From Flavobacteriales bacterium (lineage in GTDB: Bacteria; Bacteroidota; Bacteroidia; Flavobacteriales_F; PHOS-HE28), in contig JADJLR010000004.1 of assembly GCA_016710015.1 (NCBI GenBank), forward strand, positions 62,001 to 126,000: a stretch of 64,000 nt of DNA, in the 5' to 3' direction. The position numbers were made by a program, and so were the translations under genes. Positions 49,700 through 59,675 of the stretch are shown here, piece after piece; within the stretch, counting starts at the first letter, position 1; every line of letters starts with the position of its first letter. Under the pieces are notes generated by a model that saw only the letters and a list, made by a program, of their open reading frames with translations, made no database searches and was not told where the DNA came from.

Positions 49700-52306
49700 A
49701 TGATGACCGCTGTTTTCCGTGCTTTATCCTGCTTGGTGGCCACTGCGCTGTTCCTTGGCAGCAATGCTCAGTTCTTCGATGATTTCACCGATGGCGACTT
49801 CACTGCCGATCCAGTCTGGCAGGGCGACCTATCGGTTTTCATCGTGAATGGAACACAGCAATTGCAGCTGAATAATACGGTTGCAGCTAGCAGTCAGCTC
49901 CACTCACCCAACGCCATGACCACTTTGGACGAACACGAGTGGCGGGTTCGGGTGAAACAGAGTTTCTCCGGTAGTTCCAGCAACTTCGGTCGGGTCTACT
50001 TGGTAAGCGACCAGCCCGATCTAAGCGGTCCACTGAACGGGTACTACCTACAATTCGGTGAGGCAGGATCTTCCGATGCCATTGAACTTTTCGAGCAGAC
50101 CGGCACCACCAGCACCTCGATATGTCGTGGCACCGAAACCGCGATCGCCAACCCCTTCGACGTGGGCGTTCAGGTGATACGCGATGCTTCTGGGAACTGG
50201 CAACTTTCGGTGGACCCAATGGGTGGAACGAATTATATCCTGCAAGCCAGCGGACCAGGGATTGCACACACCACCAGCAACACCATCGGGGTCACCTGTA
50301 CCTATACGGTCAGCAACGCTGATAAATTCTATTATGACAGTTTCTACGCCGGTCCCATTCAAGTGGACAATACGCCCCCCACTGTGCTCAGCGCTTCGAT
50401 CATCGCAGTGGACCAAGTGGAGGTTCTTTTCAGTGAGCCGGTGGACGAAACCACAGCAGAGGATCCGAACAACTACACCGTCATCCCTTTCAACGGCGTA
50501 ACCACTGCGGTACGTAACGGCTTGGACCCTGCCAAGGTCACCCTGTTGCTCACTGCGGCAATGGTGAACGGCAACACGTACACATTGACGGTAAATGGCG
50601 TGCAGGACCTAGCGGGAAATGCTTCCGTGAACAGCTCGACCGATTTCGCCTATGTGGTGCCCATTGCTGCCGAGTTCCGCGATGTGGTCATCAACGAGAT
50701 CATGGCGGACCCCACGCCAACGGTCGGTTTACCGGATGTTGAGTTCGTGGAACTGTACAACGCCACCTCGGATCGGGTCTTCGACTTGGCCGGATGGACC
50801 TTTGGCGATGGTGGCACCCCCGTGACATTACCCACCTATACACTAGCGCCCGGGGAATATGTCGTACTCATGGCGAATGCGAGTCTTCCGCTATTTCCAT
50901 CCATCACCAACAAGATCGGGGTGCCCAGCCTACCGGCCTTGAACAACGACACGGATCCACTGGACCTGCGCGATGAAAATGCCTTCAGCATAGACAACGT
51001 GACCTACGCACTGAGTTGGTACCAGGATGCCGTGAAGGACGACGGCGGCTGGACCTTGGAACAGATCGATCCGACCGCACCGTGTAGCGGCGCTTCCAAT
51101 TGGCGGGCCAGTAACGCCACCCTTGGAGGTACGCCCGGCACACAGAACAGCATCTACGCGATCGTTCCGGACATACAAGCGCCTTCCTTGGTCGCGGTGC
51201 AAGTTCCCAATGCTTCTACCCTTGAGGTGGTATTCAGTGAGGACATGGATGCGAGCAGCTTGGTCGGTGGGAACTACTTCATCACCCCGACTATCGCTAC
51301 CGGGGATGTGTTCCCGAACGGGTCCAATGGCGCAACCATCGTGCTATTGGATCCACTCGCGGTCGGTACGGTGTATTCGCTCGTTGTGGAAGATGTTTCG
51401 GATTGTACCGGGAACTTGATCGGTGCGAACAACACGGCGACCTTCGGACTTCCCGAAGCCGTTGCGGTCGGTGATGTGGTCATCAACGAAGTGCTCTACG
51501 ATCCTGTCGGTACCGGGAGCGACATGGTGGAATTGTACAACCGAAGCACCAAGATCCTGAGCCTAGCGGGTTGGCAAATGGCGAACGTCAGCGACGGAGT
51601 TGTAGGCGCACCCTTGGTGATCACCTCGGCGGCGACCTTGCTCGTTCCTGGCGGTTACGTACTGCTGTGCGAGGACCAAGCCAACATCGTACTCAACTAC
51701 CCACAAAGTCGCACCGACCGCTTTTTGGTGACCGACCTACCGAGCTATAACAACGAAAATGGAAGCGTTGTACTTCAGGCCCCGGACGGAACGCAGCTGG
51801 ACCGTTTCGACTACGATGACGATCTACATTTCGCATTGCTCAACAAAACCGAAGGCTACTCCTTGGAGCGGGTCGATCCGGACCGGCCCACCTCGGACAA
51901 CACGAATTGGCAAAGTGCAGCAGATGTTGCCGGTAAGGCCACGCCCGGTTTCCAGAATTCGCAATACGCGCCCTCCCCTGATCCGAATGGTGAAATGACC
52001 ATCGAGCCCGCCATCTTCTCCCCGGACAACGATGGATTCCAAGACGTGCTCACGATCGCTTATCGCATGGACCAGCCCGGCTTCGCGGGGAACATCACCA
52101 TCTACGATCCAGCTGGACGAGAAGCCTTGAAGTTGATGGAGAATGAACTACTGGGCACATCCGGAGCGGTTTCTTGGAATGGCATCCTCGATAGCGGCAG
52201 CTTGGGCCGAATGGGGCCGTACATCGTGGTCTTCGAGGCCTTCGACCTCGGCGGGAACGTGGAACGCTACAAGCAGACCGTGACACTCGCCCACCGCTTG
52301 AACTGA
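49700..52306 (+). CDS. Secreted protein with two lamin-tail domains, Ig-like repeats and a C-terminal FlgD/CHU_C-like domain
   Basis: 868 residues. Signal peptide MMTAVFRALSCLVATALFLG (ATGs at 49700 and 49703 both usable). After an N-terminal jelly-roll-like region come SbsA-type Ig repeats (DNTPPTVLSASIIAVDQVEV, LFSEPVDETTAEDPNNYTV, and again near 490) alternating with two lamin-tail domains: VVINEIMADPTPTVG...VELYNATSDRVFDLAGW at about 330-480 and VVINEVLYDPVG...VELYNRSTKILSLAGW at about 595-760. The C-terminus (IEPAIFSPDNDGFQDVLTI...NITIYDPAGREAL) is an FlgD-like or gliding-motility type module. Likely T9SS cargo at the surface. Confidence 0.85.
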   Translation: MMTAVFRALSCLVATALFLGSNAQFFDDFTDGDFTADPVWQGDLSVFIVNGTQQLQLNNTVAASSQLHSPNAMTTLDEHEWRVRVKQSFSGSSSNFGRVYLVSDQPDLSGPLNGYYLQFGEAGSSDAIELFEQTGTTSTSICRGTETAIANPFDVGVQVIRDASGNWQLSVDPMGGTNYILQASGPGIAHTTSNTIGVTCTYTVSNADKFYYDSFYAGPIQVDNTPPTVLSASIIAVDQVEVLFSEPVDETTAEDPNNYTVIPFNGVTTAVRNGLDPAKVTLLLTAAMVNGNTYTLTVNGVQDLAGNASVNSSTDFAYVVPIAAEFRDVVINEIMADPTPTVGLPDVEFVELYNATSDRVFDLAGWTFGDGGTPVTLPTYTLAPGEYVVLMANASLPLFPSITNKIGVPSLPALNNDTDPLDLRDENAFSIDNVTYALSWYQDAVKDDGGWTLEQIDPTAPCSGASNWRASNATLGGTPGTQNSIYAIVPDIQAPSLVAVQVPNASTLEVVFSEDMDASSLVGGNYFITPTIATGDVFPNGSNGATIVLLDPLAVGTVYSLVVEDVSDCTGNLIGANNTATFGLPEAVAVGDVVINEVLYDPVGTGSDMVELYNRSTKILSLAGWQMANVSDGVVGAPLVITSAATLLVPGGYVLLCEDQANIVLNYPQSRTDRFLVTDLPSYNNENGSVVLQAPDGTQLDRFDYDDDLHFALLNKTEGYSLERVDPDRPTSDNTNWQSAADVAGKATPGFQNSQYAPSPDPNGEMTIEPAIFSPDNDGFQDVLTIAYRMDQPGFAGNITIYDPAGREALKLMENELLGTSGAVSWNGILDSGSLGRMGPYIVVFEAFDLGGNVERYKQTVTLAHRLN

Positions 52307-52430
52307 CCTCCGAATTTCCTCGGAACAGGCAATGGGGATTCCCTTCGCACTGTTCGTATCTATTCCAATGGATAACGGCTTATCGTTGTGGGAATTAAGA
52401 AGACCTTTGCACCCGAATTCAGACCGCACC

Positions 52431-53741
52431 ATGACCGAGCAACACACCAAGAGCCAGGAATTGATCGAACGCCGCAAGGCCGCAGTACCTCATGGTGTTG
52501 GCACCTTCAATTACGCCACCGCAGTCGATGCGAAGGGAGCGTTCATCACGGATGCGGATGGCAACGAACTGATCGATTTCGCAGGAGGTATCGGGGTGGT
52601 GAACGCGGGTCATTGCCCTCCGCCGGTGGTGAAGGCCATTCAGGAGCAGGCTGCCAAGTATTTGCACGTGAGTTTCAACGTGGCCAGTTACGAGCCGTAC
52701 ATCGCCCTTTGCGAAAAATTGAACGCCTTGCTTCCACATGGAGGACCGACCAAGACCTTGTTGGTCAGCACAGGTGCAGAAGCGGTCGAAAATGCGATCA
52801 AGGTGGCGCGCCAAAAGACCGGTAGGCAGGGTGTGCTGTGCTACACCGATGCGTTCCATGGCCGAACACTGATGGCCATGACGCTCACCAGCAAGGTGGC
52901 CTACAAGCACGGGTGCGGCCCTTACGCACCAGAGGTCTATCGCATCCCCTTCCCGAACATGTATCGGTTCGCGAATGGCCGAACCGAAAAGGAGTTCGTG
53001 AACGCTGAATTGAAACGTTTGAAGCACGTGTCCCAGCATACGGTTGCACCGGACCAATTGGCAGCGATCATCATTGAGGTGGTGCAAGGCGAAGGCGGCT
53101 TCAATACCGCACCAGCAGGATATCTGAAAGGATTGCGTGCGTTCTGTGACGAGCACGGGATCATGCTCATTTTCGACGAAGTGCAAACAGGATTCGGCCG
53201 CACCGGGGCCTGGGGAGCCTTCGAGCATTCCGGGGTGATCCCCGATATGAGCACCTGGGCGAAGAGCTTGGGCAGCGGAATGCCGATCGCGGCGTTGGTC
53301 GGAAAGGCAGAGATCATGGACTGTGCCGCTCCAAGCAGCATTGGAGGGACCTACATAGGCAACCCCGTTTCCTGTGCCGCAGCCTTGGCGACCCTGAAGT
53401 ACATGGAGGAGGTGGATATCAATGCGATGGGAAAGCACGTCGGCCAAGTGATCAGATCCCGCTTCGAGAAGATGAAAGCTGAACATACCTGTATCGGGGA
53501 TGTCCGCGGCCTTGGTGCCATGATGGCGATCGAATTCGTGAAGGACGGAGACCCTTATCAGGCGGATGCGGAGATCTGCCAGCAGCTGATGCTGGCTTGC
53601 GCCAAAAGGAACCTCATCGTCATCACGGCCGGCACAGAGAAGAATATCATCCGGGTGCTATGTCCACTTGTCATTTCTGATGAAGTGTTGAACAAGGGCT
53701 TGGATATCATGGAAGAGGAACTCAGGAAGATCTGCGCCTGA
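52431..53741 (+). CDS. Class III aminotransferase (4-aminobutyrate/diamine type)
   Basis: 436 residues; PLP enzyme of the GABA/ornithine/putrescine aminotransferase group. Motifs: SNVGAEA-like LVSTGAEAVENAIKVARQ, the D249 region MLIFDEVQTGFGRTG, and Lys278 in STWAKSLGSGMPIAA for PLP. ATG at 52431 (MTEQHTKSQELIERRKA) gives normal length. It probably removes the terminal amino group from an omega-amine such as GABA or putrescine to give a semialdehyde for the dehydrogenase at 60792-62264. First gene of a seven-enzyme run on the plus strand. Exact substrate is unproven. Confidence 0.9.
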   Translation: MTEQHTKSQELIERRKAAVPHGVGTFNYATAVDAKGAFITDADGNELIDFAGGIGVVNAGHCPPPVVKAIQEQAAKYLHVSFNVASYEPYIALCEKLNALLPHGGPTKTLLVSTGAEAVENAIKVARQKTGRQGVLCYTDAFHGRTLMAMTLTSKVAYKHGCGPYAPEVYRIPFPNMYRFANGRTEKEFVNAELKRLKHVSQHTVAPDQLAAIIIEVVQGEGGFNTAPAGYLKGLRAFCDEHGIMLIFDEVQTGFGRTGAWGAFEHSGVIPDMSTWAKSLGSGMPIAALVGKAEIMDCAAPSSIGGTYIGNPVSCAAALATLKYMEEVDINAMGKHVGQVIRSRFEKMKAEHTCIGDVRGLGAMMAIEFVKDGDPYQADAEICQQLMLACAKRNLIVITAGTEKNIIRVLCPLVISDEVLNKGLDIMEEELRKICA

Positions 53742-53816
53742 GCCGACGACCCTCTCCAACACCACCGTACCGGCCGTGGATCCTCATGGCCTAACCTCTA
53801 ACTACGAACCGATATC

Positions 53817-54773
53817 ATGAAACCATTCTCCATAGCCGGCATCCAAATGCGGGTAAGCGCCTCCTACAGCAATGTGGAAGCGATGAAACTGAAACTCGAC
53901 ATCCTCATGAACATCTACCCGTGGGTGGATATGGTGGTATTCAGCGAACTATGCGCCTACGGACCATTGACGCACAATGCGCAGGAAGTCCCCGGCGCTT
54001 TCGAGCAGGAAATGTGCGCACTGGCCGCGAAACACAACGTTTGGCTCCTACCGGGCAGCATCTTCGAAAAGAAGGACGGTAAGATCTACAACACGGCCTC
54101 GGTGATCGATCCTGAAGGAAGCGTCGTGACCCGCTACCGCAAGATGTTCCCGTTCTATCCATACGAGGTAGGTGTTACAGCTGGCCACGAATTCTGCGTC
54201 TTCGATGTGCCCGAAGTAGGGCGTTTCGGGGTAAGCATCTGCTACGACATGTGGTTCCCCGAGACCACACGCACCTTGGCCGTGATGGGCGCAGAAGTGA
54301 TCCTTCATCCCACATTGACCGGCACGATCGACCGTGACATCGAACTGAGTATCGCACGCGCAACAGCAGCGATCAACCAGTGCTATTTCTTCGATGTGAA
54401 CGGCCTCGATACCGGCGGAAGCGGACGCAGCATCGTGTGCGGTCCCGACGGTCGTGTGCTCTATCAAGCGCAGAACAACGAGGAATATTTCCCGATCGAG
54501 CTGAACATGGATCGGGTCCGCAGAAGCCGTGAAATGGGCGTTCTGCGCCTTGGGCAGCCCTTGAAAAGCTTCCGCGACCACATGTTGGATTTCACGATCT
54601 ACGCGAAAGGCGCAAAACATTCGTATCTTGAAAGCCTCGGTCCTTTGATCAAGCCCAGCCGCTTGAAGGAGCTCGCCGAGCTCCAGATGCGCGATGACGC
54701 GCGTCAGGTCCAAGAGCCCAATATCACTCCGGTCGTTCCAACGATACGACCGCCATTTGAACCTAATTTTTAA
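53817..54773 (+). CDS. Carbon-nitrogen hydrolase (nitrilase superfamily)
   Basis: 318 residues. The Glu-Lys-Cys triad is E44 (VVFSELCAYGPL), K109 (TRYRKMFPFYPYE) and C142 (GVSICYDMWFPET). It hydrolyses an amide or carbamoyl bond; relatives include N-carbamoylputrescine amidase, formamidase and omega-amidase, but the residues around the triad (MFPFYPYE) do not clearly match one of them. A 44-residue C-terminal extension (LLELQMR..EPNITPVVPTI-like) is basic to neutral. It starts 75 bp after the aminotransferase and precedes the VOC gene by 3 bp. Confidence 0.88.
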   Translation: MKPFSIAGIQMRVSASYSNVEAMKLKLDILMNIYPWVDMVVFSELCAYGPLTHNAQEVPGAFEQEMCALAAKHNVWLLPGSIFEKKDGKIYNTASVIDPEGSVVTRYRKMFPFYPYEVGVTAGHEFCVFDVPEVGRFGVSICYDMWFPETTRTLAVMGAEVILHPTLTGTIDRDIELSIARATAAINQCYFFDVNGLDTGGSGRSIVCGPDGRVLYQAQNNEEYFPIELNMDRVRRSREMGVLRLGQPLKSFRDHMLDFTIYAKGAKHSYLESLGPLIKPSRLKELAELQMRDDARQVQEPNITPVVPTIRPPFEPNF

Positions 54774-54776
54774 CCT

Positions 54777-55274
54777 ATGGGTAGCACCGCCTCCATCAAG
54801 AACCACCAACAGCCGAAGGATTTCATCAATTGGTTCGAGATCCCCGTTTACAACATCGAACGTGCCACTTCCTTCTACAATTCCATCTACAACATGCAGA
54901 TGGAGACCAACTTCAATGGCGAGTATGCCATGGCCTTCTTCCCTGCAAATAAAGGCGTGGGTGGTGCGCTGGTCGCCGGACCCGGTTGTACGCCGAACGA
55001 TACCGGGGTGCTCATCTACCTGAACGCGGGTAGTGATCTGGATGCCGTACTGGGCCGGGTTGAACTAGCCGGTGGGCGCGTGATCATGTCCAAGACACTG
55101 ATCAGTGAACAGGCTGGCTCCTTCGCATTGTTCATCGATAGCGAAGGCAACCGCTTGGCCTTGCACGAGGGTCCGCGTCGCACCACTGCTCGACCCACAG
55201 TAGCCCCTAAGGCAGCTAAGAAAGCCGCACCGAAGGCTGTGCCAAAGAAGAAGGCTGCACCCCGCAAGCGCTGA
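54777..55274 (+). CDS. VOC (glyoxalase-like) protein with basic C-terminal tail
   Basis: 165 residues. Residues 15-130 form a VOC fold: INWFEIPVYNIERATSFYNS, MAFFPANKGVGGALVAGPGC, ADDT-like PNDTGVLIYLNAGSDLDAVL and FALFIDSEGNRLALHEGP. The C-terminal 35 residues are Lys/Ala/Pro-rich (VAPKAAKKAAPKAVPKKKAA), a histone H1-like tail not part of the VOC fold. It starts 3 bp after the amidase. Substrate unknown; VOC members include metal-dependent lyases, isomerases and dioxygenases. Confidence 0.85.
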   Translation: MGSTASIKNHQQPKDFINWFEIPVYNIERATSFYNSIYNMQMETNFNGEYAMAFFPANKGVGGALVAGPGCTPNDTGVLIYLNAGSDLDAVLGRVELAGGRVIMSKTLISEQAGSFALFIDSEGNRLALHEGPRRTTARPTVAPKAAKKAAPKAVPKKKAAPRKR

Positions 55275-55351
55275 GTACTGGCCGAGAGGTCGCGAACCAG
55301 TACATGAGGACGGCTTTCTGATGTACTTTTCTTTCACCAATTGACACGCCC

Positions 55352-58108
55352 ATGTCCAAAACCCTTCCTACGCCGCACAGACAACACTTCAATGCAGCTC
55401 GCTTACGGTCCTACACGTGGAACCAACTGCGACTTGAAGTATCGGCCTTGGATGAGGGGAAGGGAACGGCCGGAGCGGCGGATCGCTTACTGAAGGACCT
55501 GTTGACGATCGAGCAGTACTGGGCGTTCCCGGGTCTGGATCGGGTGAAGCGCTTGCAGCATTTGCTGGACAAGAAGGAGCATCACACACTGCACCAAGCG
55601 GTGGACCACGTGGTGCGGAATCTTGTTAGCGGAGCCTTCCGTGTAGATCCTATTCTGAAGGATGATATCCTAGGTGGTCCGGAGGACGAACACGAGGATC
55701 AGGATCATGGCAAGCAGAACTATTTCGAGGTGCTCTTCGTGGACGAGATCGACCAAGAGGAAGAACATGCGTTGAAGCAGAATCTGCGGAAATGCAGGGA
55801 CCGCAGCGACCCCTATACCTATGATGTCGTTGTGGTTCGTACGGTACAGGATGCATTGATCGCATTGCACTTCAACCACAACATACAAGCGTGCGTGGTG
55901 CGCTACGGCGTGCCTTTTCATAGTGGGAACGCTGAAGGGATCCTGAAGCCTTTCACCCGCAACTTCGATCGTGTCGACATGAGCTCACAGAGCAAGTCGG
56001 ACATGGGTCCGTTGCTAGGCCGGATCATGCATGAATTCCGACCGGAGGTGGATCGGTACTATGTGACGGATACGCCGGTCACGGGTCTGCTCGATGATAC
56101 GTTGAAGAGCTTCAGACGGATCTTCTACCGCACCGAGGATCTGCAAGAGATGCACCTCACCGTACTTCGTGGGATCCGCGAACGCTACGAGACACCCTTC
56201 TTCACCGCGCTAAAGGAATACAGCAAAAAGCCGATGGGTGTCTTCCACGCCATGCCGATCTCGCGAGGCAACTCGGTGTTCAAAAGCCGATGGATCCATG
56301 ATTTCGGCGAGTTCTATGGCCGCAATTTGTTCCTTGCTGAGACAAGCGCTACTACCGGTGGTCTGGATTCACTCTTGCAACCCACCGGCCCGCTCAAGAA
56401 AGCGCAACAGAATGCTGCGCGCGCTTTCGGATCACAACAGACCTTCTTCGCAACGAATGGCACGTCGAGTTCCAACAAGATCGTGGTGCAAGCACTCGTG
56501 GAGCCCGGTGATGTGGTCCTGATCGATCGCGATTGCCACAAGAGCCACCATTACGGTATGCTATTGAGCGGTGCATATCCGGTCTACCTCCACAGTTATC
56601 CGTTGCCGAAATACAGCATGTACGGCGCGGTACCCTTGGAACACATTCGCTCGAAACTCCTGACCTTGAAAGCGGGCGGTCGTTTGGGTAAAGTGAAAAT
56701 GGTGCTCTTGACCAACAGCACCTTCGACGGTGTGGTGTACAACGTGGAGCGGGTTATGGAGCAAGTGCTCGCGCTGAAGCCGGACATCGTATTCCTCTGG
56801 GACGAAGCCTGGTTCGCGTTCGCACGCTTCAGCTCCATCTTGCGCCAGCGTACCGCCATGCACGTCGCAGCCAAATTGCACAAGAAATACAGCACAGCTG
56901 CCTATCGCGCCGAGTACGAAGCGCACATCGCCGGATTGGCAAAGGGCGAGGAGCCACGACTTCCGGATCCGGACAAGGTGCGCATCCGCGTGTACGCGAC
57001 GCAGAGTACACACAAGACCTTGAGCTCCTTACGGCAGGGTAGTATGATCCACATTTGGGACGAGGACTTCGTGCGCAAGAGCGAGGCCGCCTTCCACGAG
57101 GCATACATGACGCACACGAGCACCAGCGCAAACTACCAGATCCTCGCCAGCATGGACGTCGGTCGGCGGCAGGTGGAATTCGAAGGCAACGAACTCGTGG
57201 AAAAGGCGATCGAACTGGGTATGATGTTGCGCCGAACGATCCGCGAGCACGACAAACTGCGCAAGTGGTTCGACATCATCACCATCGGCGAATTGATCCC
57301 GAAGGAACACCGCGAAAGCGGGATCGAAGGCTACTACTCGCGAGAAAAAGGTTGGAACGACATCGAGAAGGCTTGGGAAGAGGATGAGTTCGCTCTGGAC
57401 CCTACCAAGATCAACTTGTTCACGGGCCGTACGGGGATCGACGGCGACACATTCAAGAACGACTACTTGATGGACAAATACTCCATCCAAGTGAACAAGA
57501 CCTCCCGCAATAGCGTGTTGTTCATGACCAACATCGGTACAACGCGCGGTTCGGTGGCCTACCTCACCAAGGTGTTATTGGAGATCGCCGATGACCTGGA
57601 GCGACGAAACGCCAGCATGGACCACGCCAAGAAAAAGATGCACCTCGGTCGCATCCGCTCCTTGGTGGAGGAGGTGCCGCCCCTACCCGATTTCACCAGC
57701 TTCCACCGCTCCTTTCTGGGTCAGCCAGGAGTACCAGGAGGCAACCTCCGCGCCGCCTACTTCTTGGCATACGAGCACACCAATTGCGAGCACCTGAAGC
57801 TGGCCGAATGCCTAAAGGCCATGGCCGACGGTCGCGAACTGGTCTCCGCCTCCTTCGTCATCCCGTACCCACCAGGCTTCCCCGTACTGGTGCCGGGGCA
57901 GTTGATCAACCACGAGATCATCGATTTCCTCCTGGCCATCGACGTGAAAGAGATCCACGGCTATCGGGAGGAACTCGGCCTCGTCCTATTCACCGAAGCA
58001 ACGCTTGGCCGACAACGGACCGGCACCGCCATGGGCGGGATGCGTTTGCCCGCCATGCCCGATACCAACGGTAGCGGCAAGGCCACTAAAAAGACCAAAA
58101 ACACATGA
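55352..58108 (+). CDS. Large PLP-dependent Orn/Lys/Arg decarboxylase-family enzyme
   Basis: 918 residues, about 150 longer than AdiA or LdcI. Residues 100-235 look like the N-terminal wing/receiver-like domain (FEVLFVDEIDQEEEHALKQN, YDVVVVRTVQDALIALHFNH). The PLP core follows: SATTGGLDSLLQPTGPL, FATNGTSSSNKIVVQALVEP, DRDCHKSHHYGMLLSGAYPV, FLWDEAWFAFA and the Schiff-base Lys555 in STHKTLSSLRQGSMIHIWD. A decarboxylase fold C-terminal domain precedes a short basic tail (GKATKKTKNT). It would turn a basic amino acid into a diamine. The substrate (Arg, Lys, Orn or something else) cannot be read. Its stop overlaps the next start as ATGA. Confidence 0.88.
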   Translation: MSKTLPTPHRQHFNAARLRSYTWNQLRLEVSALDEGKGTAGAADRLLKDLLTIEQYWAFPGLDRVKRLQHLLDKKEHHTLHQAVDHVVRNLVSGAFRVDPILKDDILGGPEDEHEDQDHGKQNYFEVLFVDEIDQEEEHALKQNLRKCRDRSDPYTYDVVVVRTVQDALIALHFNHNIQACVVRYGVPFHSGNAEGILKPFTRNFDRVDMSSQSKSDMGPLLGRIMHEFRPEVDRYYVTDTPVTGLLDDTLKSFRRIFYRTEDLQEMHLTVLRGIRERYETPFFTALKEYSKKPMGVFHAMPISRGNSVFKSRWIHDFGEFYGRNLFLAETSATTGGLDSLLQPTGPLKKAQQNAARAFGSQQTFFATNGTSSSNKIVVQALVEPGDVVLIDRDCHKSHHYGMLLSGAYPVYLHSYPLPKYSMYGAVPLEHIRSKLLTLKAGGRLGKVKMVLLTNSTFDGVVYNVERVMEQVLALKPDIVFLWDEAWFAFARFSSILRQRTAMHVAAKLHKKYSTAAYRAEYEAHIAGLAKGEEPRLPDPDKVRIRVYATQSTHKTLSSLRQGSMIHIWDEDFVRKSEAAFHEAYMTHTSTSANYQILASMDVGRRQVEFEGNELVEKAIELGMMLRRTIREHDKLRKWFDIITIGELIPKEHRESGIEGYYSREKGWNDIEKAWEEDEFALDPTKINLFTGRTGIDGDTFKNDYLMDKYSIQVNKTSRNSVLFMTNIGTTRGSVAYLTKVLLEIADDLERRNASMDHAKKKMHLGRIRSLVEEVPPLPDFTSFHRSFLGQPGVPGGNLRAAYFLAYEHTNCEHLKLAECLKAMADGRELVSASFVIPYPPGFPVLVPGQLINHEIIDFLLAIDVKEIHGYREELGLVLFTEATLGRQRTGTAMGGMRLPAMPDTNGSGKATKKTKNT

Positions 58109-59667
58109 GTAAGAAGACCATTGTCAAGAAAAAGGTGGCTACCCCGTTGAAGAAAACGGCACCACGAAAGGCCGCGAAACGGAAGCTCAAACCCTCGAGA
58201 CCCACCGTCAAAGGCGTCAGCGATATCCGTCGCTTCTTCTATCGCAACGAAACACCCATCTACTTCATCAGTGCCACCAACTTCAACCTGTTGGGTGCCG
58301 ACGAATGGATCAAGGGCTTCAAGTTCATCACCTACATCGAGTGCTTCGATGGGTTGCATCCCAACCTGATGAGTCCGATGAAGGAAGAGCCGCACGAGGA
58401 GTTCCAGAGTATCGAGGACATCAACAACTATCTGCTCACACACAGCGAGGTGCGCGACTACATCGAAAGCAGGAAAGTGAAGGGGAAGGCAGGCAAAGTG
58501 CTCTTCCTCATGTTCGATGAGAAGACCGAAAAGCTCGCGAAGAAGCTCGGCTTGGAGGTGATGTTCCCGAGTGCCAAGATGCGCACCTTCATGGACAACA
58601 AGGTGAACACGAACCGCATCGCTGAGAAAGCAGGTGTGCCCTGTGTTCCCTACGTATTGAGCCAGGTGAAGAACTACGACCACCTGAACAAGGTCTCTGC
58701 GAAACTCGGCCATGACCTGGTGATCCAAACCCCTTTCGGGGACAGCGGTCACACCACCTTCTTCGTCAAGAACAAGGCGGATTACGACAAGTACGCCAAG
58801 GAGATCGAGGCGGAGAAGGAGTGTAAGGTGATGAAGCGCATCAACTGCCGAGGTGCCGCTTTGGAAGCCTGCGTTACGCGGCACGGAACGATCGTCACGC
58901 CGTTGATGACGGAGCTCGTTGGCTTCAAGGAATTAACGCCATACAAAGGCGGGTGGTGCGGCAACGAGATCTTCGCAGACACCTTTACGCCAGCGATCCG
59001 GCGCAAGGCGCGCAAGTACGCACAACTCTTCGGAGACCAGTTGCGCAAAGAGGGGTACAAGGGGTATTTCGAGTTGGATTTCTTGATCGACAAGGACAAC
59101 GGTGCCATCTACCTCGGCGAGTTGAACCCCAGGATCACGGGCGCGAGCAGCATCACCAACCACGCCGTCTTTGCGATGAGCGATGCCCCGCTCCACCTCT
59201 TCCACATCATGGAATGGATGGACCAACCCTACGAACTGAACGTGAATGCCCTCAACCGCCGCTGGGCGCGCGAGGAGAACATCGACAGCTGGGGACAGAT
59301 GGTCATCAAGCACACGCAGGACGATGTCCGTCGCGTCACCGAAGCACCGCGCAGCGGCATCTGGCGCATGCGCCCCGACGGCAGCATCTACTTCTGGCGC
59401 ATGGACACCCACCGTCGCTATGTCGAGAACGAGAACGAAGCCTTCTTCCTCCGCATCACCCGCGTCGGCGATTGGCTCTACGAAGGTGCCGATATCGGGA
59501 TCCTGGTGATGCGCGGTCGCATGATGAACGACAATTTCGAATTGCTCGATCGTTCGAAGAAGTGGCTCAACGCGATCAAGAAAGAATACAAGAGCGTGGT
59601 GCCTGGCACACAAAGCTCCAATGGCCATGAGCACTTGCTGGAGATCGGTGGGTTCAAGATGATGTGA
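58105..59667 (+). CDS. ATP-grasp ligase with basic N-terminal extension
   Basis: 520 residues. Residues 1-36 are Lys/Ala/Arg-rich (MSKKTIVKKKVATPLKKTAP...). After a pre-ATP-grasp domain, the ATP-grasp fold is seen from VNTNRIAEKAGVPCVPYVLS, DLVIQTPFGDSGHTTFFVKN, the metal site GYFELDFLIDKDNGAIYLGE and LNPRITGASSITNH. Homologues are often labelled biotin carboxylase, but no biotin-site motif is present; ligation of a carboxylate to an amine is more likely, for example acylating the amine made by the overlapping decarboxylase (ATGA coupling). Substrate inferred from context only. Confidence 0.85.
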   Translation: MSKKTIVKKKVATPLKKTAPRKAAKRKLKPSRPTVKGVSDIRRFFYRNETPIYFISATNFNLLGADEWIKGFKFITYIECFDGLHPNLMSPMKEEPHEEFQSIEDINNYLLTHSEVRDYIESRKVKGKAGKVLFLMFDEKTEKLAKKLGLEVMFPSAKMRTFMDNKVNTNRIAEKAGVPCVPYVLSQVKNYDHLNKVSAKLGHDLVIQTPFGDSGHTTFFVKNKADYDKYAKEIEAEKECKVMKRINCRGAALEACVTRHGTIVTPLMTELVGFKELTPYKGGWCGNEIFADTFTPAIRRKARKYAQLFGDQLRKEGYKGYFELDFLIDKDNGAIYLGELNPRITGASSITNHAVFAMSDAPLHLFHIMEWMDQPYELNVNALNRRWAREENIDSWGQMVIKHTQDDVRRVTEAPRSGIWRMRPDGSIYFWRMDTHRRYVENENEAFFLRITRVGDWLYEGADIGILVMRGRMMNDNFELLDRSKKWLNAIKKEYKSVVPGTQSSNGHEHLLEIGGFKMM

Positions 59668-59675
59668 GAAGTTCG

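Noticed and set aside
53817..54773. N-carbamoylputrescine amidase (arginine-agmatine route)
   Set aside because: The triad fits any nitrilase-family enzyme; an agmatine deiminase, needed for that route, is not present in the cluster, so I left the substrate open.
58105..59667. Biotin carboxylase annotation for the ATP-grasp protein
   Set aside because: The ATP-grasp core is there, but the biotin-site segment seen in the true AccC at 18045 is absent and no partner carrier gene adjoins.
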